Of a stretch of 29,002 nt of DNA, positions 16,226-24,619 are shown piece after piece. Positions within the stretch are counted from its first letter, which is position 1. Each line of letters starts with the position of its first letter. Source of the stretch: JADLAT01 sp964348795 (GTDB lineage: Bacteria > Pseudomonadota > Alphaproteobacteria > Micavibrionales > Micavibrionaceae); contig CAYGDY010000019.1 in NCBI GenBank assembly GCA_964348795.1, positions 1 to 29,002 of the forward strand. Reading direction: 5' to 3'. Position numbers and translations under genes: made by a program. The notes below the pieces were generated by a model. It was not told the DNA's origin, searched no databases, and saw nothing but the letters and a program-made list of their open reading frames with translations.

Positions 16226-17233
16226 ATGACTTCCATCAAAACCCCCAATTCCTCCTCCATTGCCGAGGCGGCTCAAATCCTTAAAAACGGCGGGCTCATC
16301 GGTCTGCCGACAGAAACGGTCTATGGGTTGGCGGCCAATGCGCTGGATGATGTGGCGGTGGCGAAAATTTTTTCTGCCAAGGGCCGTCCCGCCTTTAATC
16401 CCCTCATCATTCATGTATCGGATGTTTCCATGGCTGAGCGCGTGGTCGAAATGAATGAGACAGCTTTGCATCTGGCGCAATGCTTCTGGCCCGGCCCGCT
16501 GACCTTGATTTTACCGAAAAAAACGGGATGTATCGTATCGGAATTGGCAAGTGCCGGATTGGACACGCTGGCTGTCAGAATCCCTGCGCACCCTGTCGCG
16601 CTGGCGCTTATCAAGCAATCGGGCTTGCCCTTGGCGGCGCCGAGCGCAAACCGTTCCGGCACGCTCAGCCCCACAACGCCGGCCCATGTTGCCGACTCCT
16701 TAGGCTCTGCTGTGGATTTGATATTGGCGGCAGGGCCGTGCGCGGTGGGGCTGGAATCCACTGTGCTGGACCTCAGCGGCCCAAAACCGGTGATTTTAAG
16801 AGCGGGCGCTGTTACGTCGGATATGGTATCGGAGGCCTTGGGCGAAACGGTGTCCTACGAGACGAGCCAGAGCGCCGCGCCGAAATCGCCCGGCCTTTTG
16901 CTGAAACATTATGCCCCTGACACGCTCTTGCGTCTGCGTGCGGTGGATGTAAAGGACGGTGAAGCCTTGCTGGGATTTGGTCCCGTGAAATTTATGGGCG
17001 TGATGGGGACGGAGGGGAAAGCGCTGGGCGCTGTGTTACAAGTCATGCCTGAAGGGTTCTATCAAAATCTCAGTGAAACAGGTGATCTGCACGAGGCCGC
17101 GGCTAATCTTTTTGCCATGTTGAAAAGGCTGGACAGCACAGGCGCCAAAGCGATAGCCGTGATGCCTGTCCCTGATACCGGATTGGGTGTGGCGATCAAT
17201 GACCGCTTGAAACGGGCGGCGGAAAGAGATTAA
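16226..17233 (+). CDS. tsaC: L-threonylcarbamoyladenylate synthase (Sua5/TsaC family)
   Basis: Makes threonylcarbamoyl-AMP from threonine, bicarbonate and ATP, the first step of the t6A modification at position 37 of ANN-decoding tRNAs. The N-terminal YrdC domain (~10-205) shows GGLIGLPTETVYGLAANA, KGRPAFNPLIIHV, the FWPGPLTLIL segment and LAAPSANRSG. The 335-aa length and the C-terminal Rossmann-like domain (~220-335) make this the longer Sua5 type rather than the short TsaC of E. coli. The linker carries the typical SPGLLLKHYAP motif. AGGTGGTG precedes the ATG. It is 8 bp upstream of the epimerase gene, so it shares a transcript with the sugar genes. Confidence 0.95.
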   Translation: MTSIKTPNSSSIAEAAQILKNGGLIGLPTETVYGLAANALDDVAVAKIFSAKGRPAFNPLIIHVSDVSMAERVVEMNETALHLAQCFWPGPLTLILPKKTGCIVSELASAGLDTLAVRIPAHPVALALIKQSGLPLAAPSANRSGTLSPTTPAHVADSLGSAVDLILAAGPCAVGLESTVLDLSGPKPVILRAGAVTSDMVSEALGETVSYETSQSAAPKSPGLLLKHYAPDTLLRLRAVDVKDGEALLGFGPVKFMGVMGTEGKALGAVLQVMPEGFYQNLSETGDLHEAAANLFAMLKRLDSTGAKAIAVMPVPDTGLGVAINDRLKRAAERD

Positions 17234-17241
17234 ATAGCTTG

Positions 17242-18252
17242 ATGAAAAAAATATTGGTCACAGGCTCTGCAGGATTTATCGGCTATCATTATGCCCGCAG
17301 ATTGTGTGAGGCGGGTTACCGCGTTTTAGGGGTGGATAATCTCAATCCCTATTATGCCGTGTCCTTGAAAGAGGACCGTCTGAAACAGCTTGAAACCGCC
17401 GATAATTTTTCTTTTCGAAAAGGCGCACTGGAAGATCGCGCTTTTATGGAAGATGTTTTTGCAAGCGGGAAGCCGGACATTGTTGTGAATTTGGCCGCAC
17501 AAGCCGGAGTCCGGTATTCTATTGAAAACCCGCATGCCTACGTCGACAGTAATGTTGTGGGGTTTATGAATGTGCTGGAAGAATGCCGGCACCATAATGT
17601 TGAGCATTTGATCTATGCGTCTTCTTCTTCGGTGTACGGGGCCAACCGAACCCTCCCGTTTTCAGTGTCTCATAACGTGGATCACCCCGTCAGCCTTTAC
17701 GCCGCCACGAAAAAGGCCAACGAGCTTATGGCGCATACTTATGCGTCCTTGTACAATCTCCCCTGTACGGGCTTGCGGTTTTTTACGGTGTATGGCCCGT
17801 GGGGGCGGCCTGATATGGCGATTTTCCGGTTTGCCGATGCAATGATGGCGGGGCGGCCTCTCGATGTTTACAATAACGGGGAGATGTTTCGGGACTTTAC
17901 CTATGTTGATGATGTCATTGAATCCATGATCCGCCTGATTGATAAAACCCCTGTCGGGGATCCTGCGTGGGATGGTGCGCACCCTGATCCATCGTATAGT
18001 TACGCGCCGTATCGTCTTTATAATATTGGCAACAGCCAGCCGGAAAAATTAATGGATTTTGTACGGGTGCTGGAAGATGAAATGGGAAAAAAGGCCCAGA
18101 TCAATTTCATGCCCATGCAAGCGGGTGATGTTCTGGCAACCTCTGCCGATACCAGCGCACTGGAGCGTGACATCGGTTTTAAGCCCACCACGCCCTTGCG
18201 GGAGGGCATCAGAAAATTTGTGACATGGTATAAGGGGTACTATGGATATTAA
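17242..18252 (+). CDS. UDP-glucuronate 4-epimerase family NAD-dependent epimerase
   Basis: An extended short-chain dehydrogenase (336 aa) that probably interconverts UDP-glucuronate and UDP-galacturonate for surface glycans. The NAD motif GSAGFIG is at 8-14, the catalytic serines lie in ASSSSVYG (126-133), and Tyr153/Lys157 form YxxxK in SLYAATKKANE. The stretch VDNLNPYYAVSLKEDRL is typical of the glucuronate 4-epimerase branch rather than GalE, as is the AAQAGVRYSIENP segment. The ATG at 17242 is preferred to an adjacent TTG at 17239. It ends 11 bp inside the next gene. A related specificity such as UDP-GlcNAcA epimerisation cannot be excluded. Confidence 0.88.
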   Translation: MKKILVTGSAGFIGYHYARRLCEAGYRVLGVDNLNPYYAVSLKEDRLKQLETADNFSFRKGALEDRAFMEDVFASGKPDIVVNLAAQAGVRYSIENPHAYVDSNVVGFMNVLEECRHHNVEHLIYASSSSVYGANRTLPFSVSHNVDHPVSLYAATKKANELMAHTYASLYNLPCTGLRFFTVYGPWGRPDMAIFRFADAMMAGRPLDVYNNGEMFRDFTYVDDVIESMIRLIDKTPVGDPAWDGAHPDPSYSYAPYRLYNIGNSQPEKLMDFVRVLEDEMGKKAQINFMPMQAGDVLATSADTSALERDIGFKPTTPLREGIRKFVTWYKGYYGY

Positions 18253-19156
18253 ATACTTTGTATCGTGGGTGACATGGCCGGCGCTGATGGTGATTTGTCT
18301 GGCGATCACGGCCTATGGCTTTGCGCTTGGGCATCCGGTGATTGCGTTTAACATTTCTTATGTTTTTTTAATTGTGGCGCTTTGGCGGCTGGAGATTTTT
18401 ATGCCCTATGCGCGGGAATGGCAAAAACCCGATGGCCAGAATCTGGCTTCTATCGCCCATACCTTGACCAGCAAGGGGACTGTGCAGGGGGTGTTGCTGT
18501 TCGGCGGCACGATAGGATTGGCTGATTATATTACGCCTGTCAGCGCCCCGGGCTATTCTCTCTGGCCACGTGACTGGCCCATGACGGCGCAGGTTATTTT
18601 GGGGTTGGTAACGGCGGAATTCGGACTTTATTGGGGGCATCGTCTGGCGCATGAAACTTATATCCTTTGGCGGTTTCACATGATCCATCACAGCGTGACA
18701 AAACTCTGGTTTGTCAATACGGGCCGGTTTCATTTTGTGGACTCGTTTAAAAGCATTATGATGGGGCTGGGTGTACTTTTGGCGCTGGGCGCACCGATGG
18801 AGGTGGTCAAATGGATGAGCGTGATTACGGCCTTTATCGGGATGCTGACCCACTGCAACGTGGAAATGCGGTTCGGCTGGCTGTCCTATATTTTCAATAC
18901 ACCCACCTTGCATCGCTGGCACCACAGCAAAAAAATCAGGGAAGGTAACAAAAATTACAGCGAAAATATCATGCTCTGGGATTTGATATTTGGCACATTT
19001 TTCAACCCTGATCGCCCGCCGCCTGTGGATATCGGGATCAAGGAAATCATGCCCACCCGCTTTGGGGTGCAGTTGATCTGGCCCTTTTTGCCCGTGGCAC
19101 TTAAACGCAAATTCGAGCCCGATTATGTCCCTCTACCCTTTGTCAGGAAATTGTAA
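18242..19156 (+). CDS. Sterol desaturase/fatty acid hydroxylase family membrane protein
   Basis: A 304-aa integral membrane di-iron oxygenase of the FA_hydroxylase superfamily. The histidine boxes are complete: HRLAHE (133-138), HMIHH (146-150) and HRWHH (near 222-226), with an additional His164 in GRFHFVD. Four or so hydrophobic helices surround them. Members hydroxylate or desaturate lipids and carotenoids; the substrate here is unknown. AAGGGG lies 5 nt before the ATG, and the gene overlaps the epimerase by 11 bp and abuts gmd with no gap, so it is translated with the nucleotide-sugar genes. That tight packing suggests a lipid-modifying step tied to the glycan pathway, which is inference. 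Confidence 0.9.
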   Translation: MDIKYFVSWVTWPALMVICLAITAYGFALGHPVIAFNISYVFLIVALWRLEIFMPYAREWQKPDGQNLASIAHTLTSKGTVQGVLLFGGTIGLADYITPVSAPGYSLWPRDWPMTAQVILGLVTAEFGLYWGHRLAHETYILWRFHMIHHSVTKLWFVNTGRFHFVDSFKSIMMGLGVLLALGAPMEVVKWMSVITAFIGMLTHCNVEMRFGWLSYIFNTPTLHRWHHSKKIREGNKNYSENIMLWDLIFGTFFNPDRPPPVDIGIKEIMPTRFGVQLIWPFLPVALKRKFEPDYVPLPFVRKL

Positions 19157-20245
19157 ATGGGGCTTTTGAATCCAAATCGGGCTTTTATTACCGGCATTAC
19201 GGGGCAGGACGGGGCGTATCTGGCAGAATTTTTGCTTAAAAAAGGATATGAGGTCCATGGCCTTGTGCGCTGGGACAGTTATGCCGATCCGCTGGAGGGC
19301 CTGCAAAGGCTCGATATGCTGGGACTGGTGACGGACCGCGTTACCCTGCATATCGGGGATATGACCGACCCCAATAACCTGAACAGTGTGCTCAAAAAAA
19401 TCCGTCCGGCCGAGATTTACAATCTGGCGGCACTGTCCCATGTGAAAGTCAGCTTCGAAACGCCGGCTTCGGCCTTTGATATCAATGCCAAGGGCACTCT
19501 GAACCTTTTGGAATCCATCCGGATTTTGGGAATGGAGGAAAGTGTTAGGCTTTATCAGGCTTCGAGCTCTGAAATGTTCGGACGGGCCCCTGCGCCGCAA
19601 AACGAAGACACACCCATGAGCCCGTGTAGCCCTTATGGCGTGGCAAAACTGGCCGCGTATTGGCTGGCCCGCAATTATCGGGAGTCTTACGGAATTCATG
19701 TTTCAAACGGGATTCTATTCAATCATGAAAGTCCCTTGCGCGGAGAAGATTTTGTAACACGCAAGATCACACGTACCGTGGCCCAGATCGAACGCGGGCG
19801 CAATGATGGGTTGTTGCTCGGTAATCTTGATGCGGTGCGGGACTGGGGGTATGCCAAAGATTATGTGGAGGGTATGTGGCTCATGCTTCAGCAGGAGCAC
19901 GCTGATGATTATGTACTGGCGACCGGACAGGCTCGTACGGTGCGGGAATTTGTCACGCGGGCTTTTGCGCATATTGGTGTGGATTTGGACTGGGAGGGGC
20001 AGGGCCTTGCCGAAAAAGCTGTGGACCGAAAAACCGGACGGATCTGGGTGGAGGTTGATCCAGACTTATTTCGTCCCTTGGAGGTGGACAACCTGCTGGG
20101 CGATTCCTCCAAGGCCCGTAAAAAACTGGGGTGGATGCCCCGTACAGATTTTGACATGCTGGTGGGCCTTATGCTGAATGCTGATCGGGCCCTTTTGCAG
20201 GATCGGCCATATCTAGGACAGGGTCTATGGCAGAAGACTGGTTGA
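19157..20245 (+). CDS. gmd: GDP-mannose 4,6-dehydratase
   Basis: Converts GDP-D-mannose to GDP-4-keto-6-deoxy-D-mannose, the first step to GDP-L-fucose and related sugars. The 362-aa product has the NADP motif TGITGQDG (12-19), the catalytic SSSEMFG (137-142 region), Tyr160/Lys164 in SPYGVAKLAAYW, and the family signatures FNHESPLRGEDFVTRKITR and LGNLDAVRDWGYAKDYVE. The loop after the first strand reads LVRWDSYADPLEGL instead of the more common RRSS form, placing it in a less typical subgroup. AGGA sits 8 nt before the ATG, which begins directly after the preceding stop codon. It overlaps fcl by 19 bp. Confidence 0.93.
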   Translation: MGLLNPNRAFITGITGQDGAYLAEFLLKKGYEVHGLVRWDSYADPLEGLQRLDMLGLVTDRVTLHIGDMTDPNNLNSVLKKIRPAEIYNLAALSHVKVSFETPASAFDINAKGTLNLLESIRILGMEESVRLYQASSSEMFGRAPAPQNEDTPMSPCSPYGVAKLAAYWLARNYRESYGIHVSNGILFNHESPLRGEDFVTRKITRTVAQIERGRNDGLLLGNLDAVRDWGYAKDYVEGMWLMLQQEHADDYVLATGQARTVREFVTRAFAHIGVDLDWEGQGLAEKAVDRKTGRIWVEVDPDLFRPLEVDNLLGDSSKARKKLGWMPRTDFDMLVGLMLNADRALLQDRPYLGQGLWQKTG

Positions 20246-21186
20246 AAACGCCTTATGCCTTGGAGAGCCGGACAATCTGGGTTGCAGGCCATACGGGGCT
20301 TGTCGGCTCTGCGTTGGTGGAACGTCTGAAGCAAGAATCCTGTGAAATTCTTACAATCCCGCGTACAGCGCTGGATTTGCGGATACAGGCTCATGTCACA
20401 GAGTTTCTGCAGGACCACAAGCCTGACATCATCGCCTTATGTGCGGCCACGGTTGGGGGCATTCTGGCCAATGCCACCCGTCCAGCCGAGTTTTTGTACG
20501 ACAACCTGATGATGACCGCCAACGTGATTCATGGTGCGTATGGCGCCAAGGTCCCAAGGCTTTTGTTTTTGGGATCTTCGTGCATTTATCCACGGGAGGC
20601 CGAACAGCCCATTACAGAAAACGCCTTGTTGTCAGGGCCGCTTGAGCCGACAAACGAGGCCTATGCGCTGGCCAAAATTGCGGGGCTTAAACTGGTGGAA
20701 ACCTATCGCAAGCAATATGGATGCGATTTTATCTCTGTCATGCCCTGTAATCTGTATGGCCCGAAGGACCGGTTTGATCTACAAAACTCCCATGTCATTC
20801 CCGCCCTGATGATGAAATTCCACGAGGCAAAAATGAAAAACGCGCCCGAAGTCATAGTTTGGGGGACAGGAGCCCCCTTGCGGGAGTTTTTGTACATTGA
20901 CGATTTGGCGGAGGCGCTGGTGTTTTGCCTGAAACACTACACCGGAGAGCAGAGCTTGAATCTGGGGGCGGGCGTGGAAGTCAGCATTCGGGAACTAGCG
21001 GGATTGATGTCAGAGATTACAGGCTATCGGGGCCGGATCGTTTTTGATTTGGAAAAACCCGATGGTACGCCGCGTAAAGTCATGGATTCCAGACGCATAA
21101 CGGAGGCAGGGTGGCGCGCCACAACCGATTTGAAATCGGGGTTACAAAAAACCTATGCATGGTATACAATGAGCGTTCGTGTTTAA
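20227..21186 (+). CDS. fcl: GDP-L-fucose synthase
   Basis: A 319-aa epimerase/reductase that turns the Gmd product into GDP-L-fucose. The NADP motif GHTGLVG is at 21-27; SSCIYP (117-122, with the conserved Cys119) and Tyr146/Lys150 in NEAYALAKIAGLKL form the active site; PCNLYGPKDRFD and REFLYIDDLAEA follow as in WcaG/Fcl proteins. Length is standard. It overlaps gmd by 19 bp, and the gmd-fcl order is the usual one. The cell therefore can probably make GDP-L-fucose for a surface glycan. Confidence 0.94.
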   Translation: MAEDWLKTPYALESRTIWVAGHTGLVGSALVERLKQESCEILTIPRTALDLRIQAHVTEFLQDHKPDIIALCAATVGGILANATRPAEFLYDNLMMTANVIHGAYGAKVPRLLFLGSSCIYPREAEQPITENALLSGPLEPTNEAYALAKIAGLKLVETYRKQYGCDFISVMPCNLYGPKDRFDLQNSHVIPALMMKFHEAKMKNAPEVIVWGTGAPLREFLYIDDLAEALVFCLKHYTGEQSLNLGAGVEVSIRELAGLMSEITGYRGRIVFDLEKPDGTPRKVMDSRRITEAGWRATTDLKSGLQKTYAWYTMSVRV

Positions 21187-21210
21187 TGTTCTTGCCGTGA
21201 AACAGCCTTC

Positions 21211-22107
21211 ATGACCCCCCGTCAATCCACCAATCATCTGCTGATGATCGAACCAGCCGAGTTTTATGCCAATCCGGAAACGATGGCTACGAATGTCTAT
21301 CAGGTCACGCAGACAGAAACGGCAGAGGCTGTTTTTACCCGTGCTCTTTGCGAATTTCGGGCCTTTCGGGACGCACTCGTGGAAAGCGGGGTAACGGTTA
21401 CAACCGCAAAAGGCGTTCAGGGTTCCCCCGATATGGTATTCCCGAACTGGTTTTTTGCCTTGCCACACGGACGGTTGATTGTATGTCCGATGCTGGTCAA
21501 AAACAGGCAATCGGAACGGACAGCTCTGTTGGTGGATATGCTCCGGAGCCATTACCCCCATGTATTGGATTGGACGGGATATGAGACGCAAGGACGCGCG
21601 CTGGAAAGCACGGCCAGTATTGTCTCGGACCATGTGAATAAAGTTTGCTATTCGGGGCTTTCAGCCAGAACGGACAGAGATCTTGCACAAAAATGGGCTG
21701 ATATGATGGGCTACCGGATTGAACTTTTTGAAACGCAGAGCCATACGGGAAAGCCCGTCTACCATACCGATGTCGTGATGTGGATCGGCAATACGCTGGC
21801 GGGGATTTGTGCCAATGTGATCGTTGAGAAAGACCGTGCGCGGGTTTTGGAATCCTTGAAACACACCCATGAGGTCATCGAATTCACGGCCCAGCAACTT
21901 CAGAGTTTTTGTGGCAATGCCTTGCAGGTTCTGGATCAGGAGGGCCACCCCATGCTGGCTATTTCCGAGGGGGCCTACAAGGCTTTACGGGAGGAACAAA
22001 AAGAAAGTCTGGACCGGCATTTTACCAAGATTATTACCAGCCCGCTTCCGACCTTGGAGCGGTATGGCGGAGGATCGGCGCGCTGTACGCTCGCAGAATT
22101 GTTTTAG
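21211..22107 (+). CDS. ctlX: CtlX-type guanidino-group hydrolase (arginine deiminase-related)
   Basis: A 298-aa member of the guanidino-modifying enzyme superfamily, closest by eye to the CtlX group linked to citrulline use. The signature opening LLMIEPAEFYANPETMATNVYQ, split at 10-31, is present. Catalytic-type residues are in place: PDMVFPNW (73-80) for substrate binding, Glu132 in ALESTASIV, His185 in YHTDVVMWIG, and the nucleophile Cys292 in GGGSARCTLAELF. It starts 24 bp after fcl, without a clear ribosome-binding site; an ATG at 21244 is an alternative. Its place between sugar-nucleotide genes and a polyprenyl glycosyltransferase is unexpected. The real substrate (citrulline, arginine derivative or other guanidino compound) is unproven. 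Confidence 0.85.
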   Translation: MTPRQSTNHLLMIEPAEFYANPETMATNVYQVTQTETAEAVFTRALCEFRAFRDALVESGVTVTTAKGVQGSPDMVFPNWFFALPHGRLIVCPMLVKNRQSERTALLVDMLRSHYPHVLDWTGYETQGRALESTASIVSDHVNKVCYSGLSARTDRDLAQKWADMMGYRIELFETQSHTGKPVYHTDVVMWIGNTLAGICANVIVEKDRARVLESLKHTHEVIEFTAQQLQSFCGNALQVLDQEGHPMLAISEGAYKALREEQKESLDRHFTKIITSPLPTLERYGGGSARCTLAELF

Positions 22108-22199
22108 GCCCAGAGATGTCGTAGATCACAAAAAATACTTGCTTTTCATCGGAAAGGAGAGGATTCTCCGAACCAGCAAAAGAAGAAAAAGGTTATTGC

Positions 22200-22928
22200 A
22201 TGCTCTCTGTTGTCATTCCGGTTTATAACGAGCAGGACAATGTGGAATCTCTGGTCAGAGAGGTTGTGGGGGCTCAGAAAAATACCCCCATTACAGAAAT
22301 AGTTTTTGTAGATGATGCCAGTACAGACGGAACTGTTCGTATTCTGAAAGCTTTAAAAAAGGAATTTCCCATTGTCCGGATTGTCCAGCATGGCGTGCAG
22401 GCCGGACAATCGGCGGCGATGTATACGGGGGCACAGGCCGCGCAAGGGAGTCTGGTTGTTTTTCTGGATGGAGATGGTCAAAACGATCCGGCGGATATTC
22501 CTCTGTTATACCGTGCCTATGAAACCACAAAAACGGATCAGGGGCGGCTGTTGGTTGCAGGTCAGCGCCGGAAACGGCAAGACAGTTTCCTGAAAAAAAT
22601 ATCGTCCCGTATAGCCAATGCCATTCGGGCAGGGCTTTTGAAAGATCAAACCCGAGATACGGGCTGTAGCTTGAAGCTCATGCGGCGGGCAGATTATATT
22701 GCTCTTCCGTTTTTTAATCACATGCACCGGTATATTCCTGCGCTGATGCTCCGGCAGGGCGTAGAGATTGTGCACGTGGATGTTTCTCACAGGGCACGTG
22801 AGCGGGGTGTGTCCAAATACGGGTTTTGGGATCGTCTGTGGGCGGGAATTTTTGATCTGGGGGGTGTGTTATGGCTCCTGAAACGGATGCGCCCTGCGAA
22901 TTTTTATATACAGGATTCCACAGAATGA
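22200..22928 (+). CDS. GT2 polyprenyl-phosphate glycosyltransferase (DPM1/ArnC-like)
   Basis: A 242-aa transferase that loads a sugar onto undecaprenyl or dolichol-type phosphate. It begins LSVVIPVYNEQDNV (2-15) and has VFVDDASTDGT (35-45), the QHGVQAGQSAAMYTGAQAA block typical of dolichyl-phosphate mannosyltransferases, and the metal-binding DGDGQNDP (90-97). The C-terminus (SKYGFWDRLWAGIFDLGGVLW, split across ~213-233) lacks the two strong membrane helices of ArnC, making it DPM1-like. The 92-bp gap upstream holds a GGAGA-GGAT-TCTCC hairpin (22157-22170) of unknown role. ATGA overlap couples it to the LABN gene. The donor sugar is unknown; it probably feeds the GT39 protein downstream. Confidence 0.9.
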   Translation: MLSVVIPVYNEQDNVESLVREVVGAQKNTPITEIVFVDDASTDGTVRILKALKKEFPIVRIVQHGVQAGQSAAMYTGAQAAQGSLVVFLDGDGQNDPADIPLLYRAYETTKTDQGRLLVAGQRRKRQDSFLKKISSRIANAIRAGLLKDQTRDTGCSLKLMRRADYIALPFFNHMHRYIPALMLRQGVEIVHVDVSHRARERGVSKYGFWDRLWAGIFDLGGVLWLLKRMRPANFYIQDSTE

Positions 22929-23212
22929 TTCCAGAAAAAACCATACTGGCCATTGGGTTTTTGGGGCAGGCACTTTTTTTTATGCGTTTTTTGGTGCAGT
23001 GGATTGCCTCCGAGAAACAAAAGAAAAGCGTATTGCCTGATTTGTTCTGGTATTTCAGTCTGGGCGGTGGTGCTATTTTGTTTATATACTCGATTTTACG
23101 TCTTGATCCCGTTTTTATGCTGGGGCAGGGGCTGGGTCTTTTTATTTATAGCCGGAATATATTTTTTATCCGCAGAGCGAACAAAGAACGTGATAAGGGA
23201 AACCTACCATGA
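22925..23212 (+). CDS. LABN-domain (lipid A biosynthesis N-terminal) small membrane protein
   Basis: A 95-aa protein with three hydrophobic helices (~6-22, ~38-55, ~63-80) matching the lipid-A-disaccharide-synthase N-terminal domain: FLGQALFFMRFLVQWIASEK with the conserved Gln/Arg/Gln pattern, then LPDLFWYFSLGGG and GQGLGLFIYSRN. Here the domain stands alone, without LpxB. As I recall, its fold class is shared with 3-helix SemiSWEET/PQ-loop half-transporters. It starts within the stop of the glycosyltransferase gene (ATGA) and its end overlaps the GT39 gene (ATGA). A likely role is moving the polyprenyl-phosphate sugar to the periplasmic face, as ArnE/F do; this is inference. Confidence 0.88.
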   Translation: MIPEKTILAIGFLGQALFFMRFLVQWIASEKQKKSVLPDLFWYFSLGGGAILFIYSILRLDPVFMLGQGLGLFIYSRNIFFIRRANKERDKGNLP

Positions 23213-24618
23213 TCCTTTCCAAGAATTTCCCCCTGTTTTTTCCTGCTGTACTGTGTGGCGTATTGTTTATGACGGTTGTTATATGGCGTCCGGTTTTGCC
23301 GATTGATGAAACGCGATATCTGACGGTTGCCTGGGAAATGTTTCTGAATAAAAATTATTTCCTGCCAACCATGAATTTTGGCCCTTACCACCACAAACCA
23401 CCTTTGATGTTCTGGCTGATTAACGGGAGCTGGAATGTGTTCGGTGTTTCTCGGGCCAGCGCCATGGTGCCGTTTTTTCTCGCGGCACTGGCCTTGATAG
23501 CACTGACGGTACAATTGGCTAAACAGCTTTTTCCGGAACGTCCCGTGCTTCATACGATTCTTCCTGTTATGGTGATAGGCAGTGCGCCATTTTTGATCTA
23601 TAGCACCGTGGTGATGTTCGATATTCTCATGAGTGTTTTTATTCTGGGGTTTCTCGTGACAGTGTTATCTTTTGCAGAGCGTCCTACGGCAGAGAAAATT
23701 CTTATCGCGGGGGCTTGTCTGGGGTTGGCAGGTCTTACAAAAGGTCCGGTTGTTCTCGTCCATACTCTTTTGCCGATGATGTTTTACAGCGCGTGGAAAG
23801 TTGAAAAACACTGCGTTTCTGGAGGAATGTGGTCTGGTGCGTTATTGGGTGCCGTGCTGGTAGGGCTGTGCTTTATGGCCTTCTGGCTTTTGAATATGGT
23901 TGCGCTGGCGGATTCGGATTTCCTCTACAACCTCTTGTGGAAACAAACCGCAGGGCGGGTGACGGGCGACATGGAATCCTCGCATGCACGGCCCCTGTAT
24001 TTTTATGTACCGTTTATACCGGTCCTGTTTTTGCCGTGGGCTTTGTTTCCGGAATTCTGGCGCAGGGGCCGCAATATTCTGCAGGCGGCGCGGCAGAAGG
24101 GGGCTGAACGATTTTTATTGATCTGGGTTCTCTCGGCATTCGCACTCTTTTCTGTTATTTCTGGAAAACAGCCGCATTATCTAGTGCCGTTGTTCCCGCC
24201 TGTTGTGATTCTGATAGGGCTCTGTCTTGAAAACCTCAAGCCGGTATATTTCAAAGCCGTGTCGTTTGTTGCTGTCTTGGTGTTTGTCTGTGCTCATATC
24301 TGGGCGGCATCGGGTTTGTTCAAAAAATATGATCTGGCTCCACTCGCAGAATATGTGGGGGTGCATCAGGACCATGACTGGGCGTTTGTACGGAAATATC
24401 AGGGAGAGCTTGGATTTCTGGGGAGATTGCACAAGCCACTCACAAGCATGAATCTGGATGAACTGGAACCTTGGTTCAAGGCGCATCCCGCAGGCTATGC
24501 TGTTGTCCGCCATGCGCCAAAACCAGAGATCGTGGATTATGAGGCCTTGTATACAAGACCCTATCGGGATAAGGCGATCAGTATTTACCGATATAACCCC
24601 GTACAGAAAGGAGATTAG
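23209..24618 (+). CDS. GT39/ArnT-like polyprenyl-phosphate-dependent glycosyltransferase
   Basis: A 469-aa polytopic enzyme of the PMT/ArnT clan that transfers a sugar from a polyprenyl-phosphate carrier to an acceptor on the periplasmic side. The catalytic-type acidic pair is Asp33/Glu34 in LPIDETRYLTVAWEM, in the first periplasmic loop; HHKPPLMFWL follows, as in ArnT relatives. About ten to twelve helices extend to ~350, with SGKQPHYLVPLFPP typical of the family, then a ~100-residue soluble tail. The ATGA overlap with the LABN gene and a ribosome-binding site AAGGGA support this start. Acceptor could be lipid A, core, another glycan or a protein. Confidence 0.9.
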   Translation: MILSKNFPLFFPAVLCGVLFMTVVIWRPVLPIDETRYLTVAWEMFLNKNYFLPTMNFGPYHHKPPLMFWLINGSWNVFGVSRASAMVPFFLAALALIALTVQLAKQLFPERPVLHTILPVMVIGSAPFLIYSTVVMFDILMSVFILGFLVTVLSFAERPTAEKILIAGACLGLAGLTKGPVVLVHTLLPMMFYSAWKVEKHCVSGGMWSGALLGAVLVGLCFMAFWLLNMVALADSDFLYNLLWKQTAGRVTGDMESSHARPLYFYVPFIPVLFLPWALFPEFWRRGRNILQAARQKGAERFLLIWVLSAFALFSVISGKQPHYLVPLFPPVVILIGLCLENLKPVYFKAVSFVAVLVFVCAHIWAASGLFKKYDLAPLAEYVGVHQDHDWAFVRKYQGELGFLGRLHKPLTSMNLDELEPWFKAHPAGYAVVRHAPKPEIVDYEALYTRPYRDKAISIYRYNPVQKGD

Positions 24619-24619
24619 T

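Noticed and set aside
18368..18925. Minus-strand open frame (185 codons) over the hydroxylase gene
   Set aside because: Antisense shadow of a gene with complete histidine boxes; its product is His/Gln/Pro-rich, typical of reverse-strand translation.
19133..19699. Minus-strand open frame (188 codons) over gmd
   Set aside because: Antisense to a clear Gmd coding region with no recognisable protein features.
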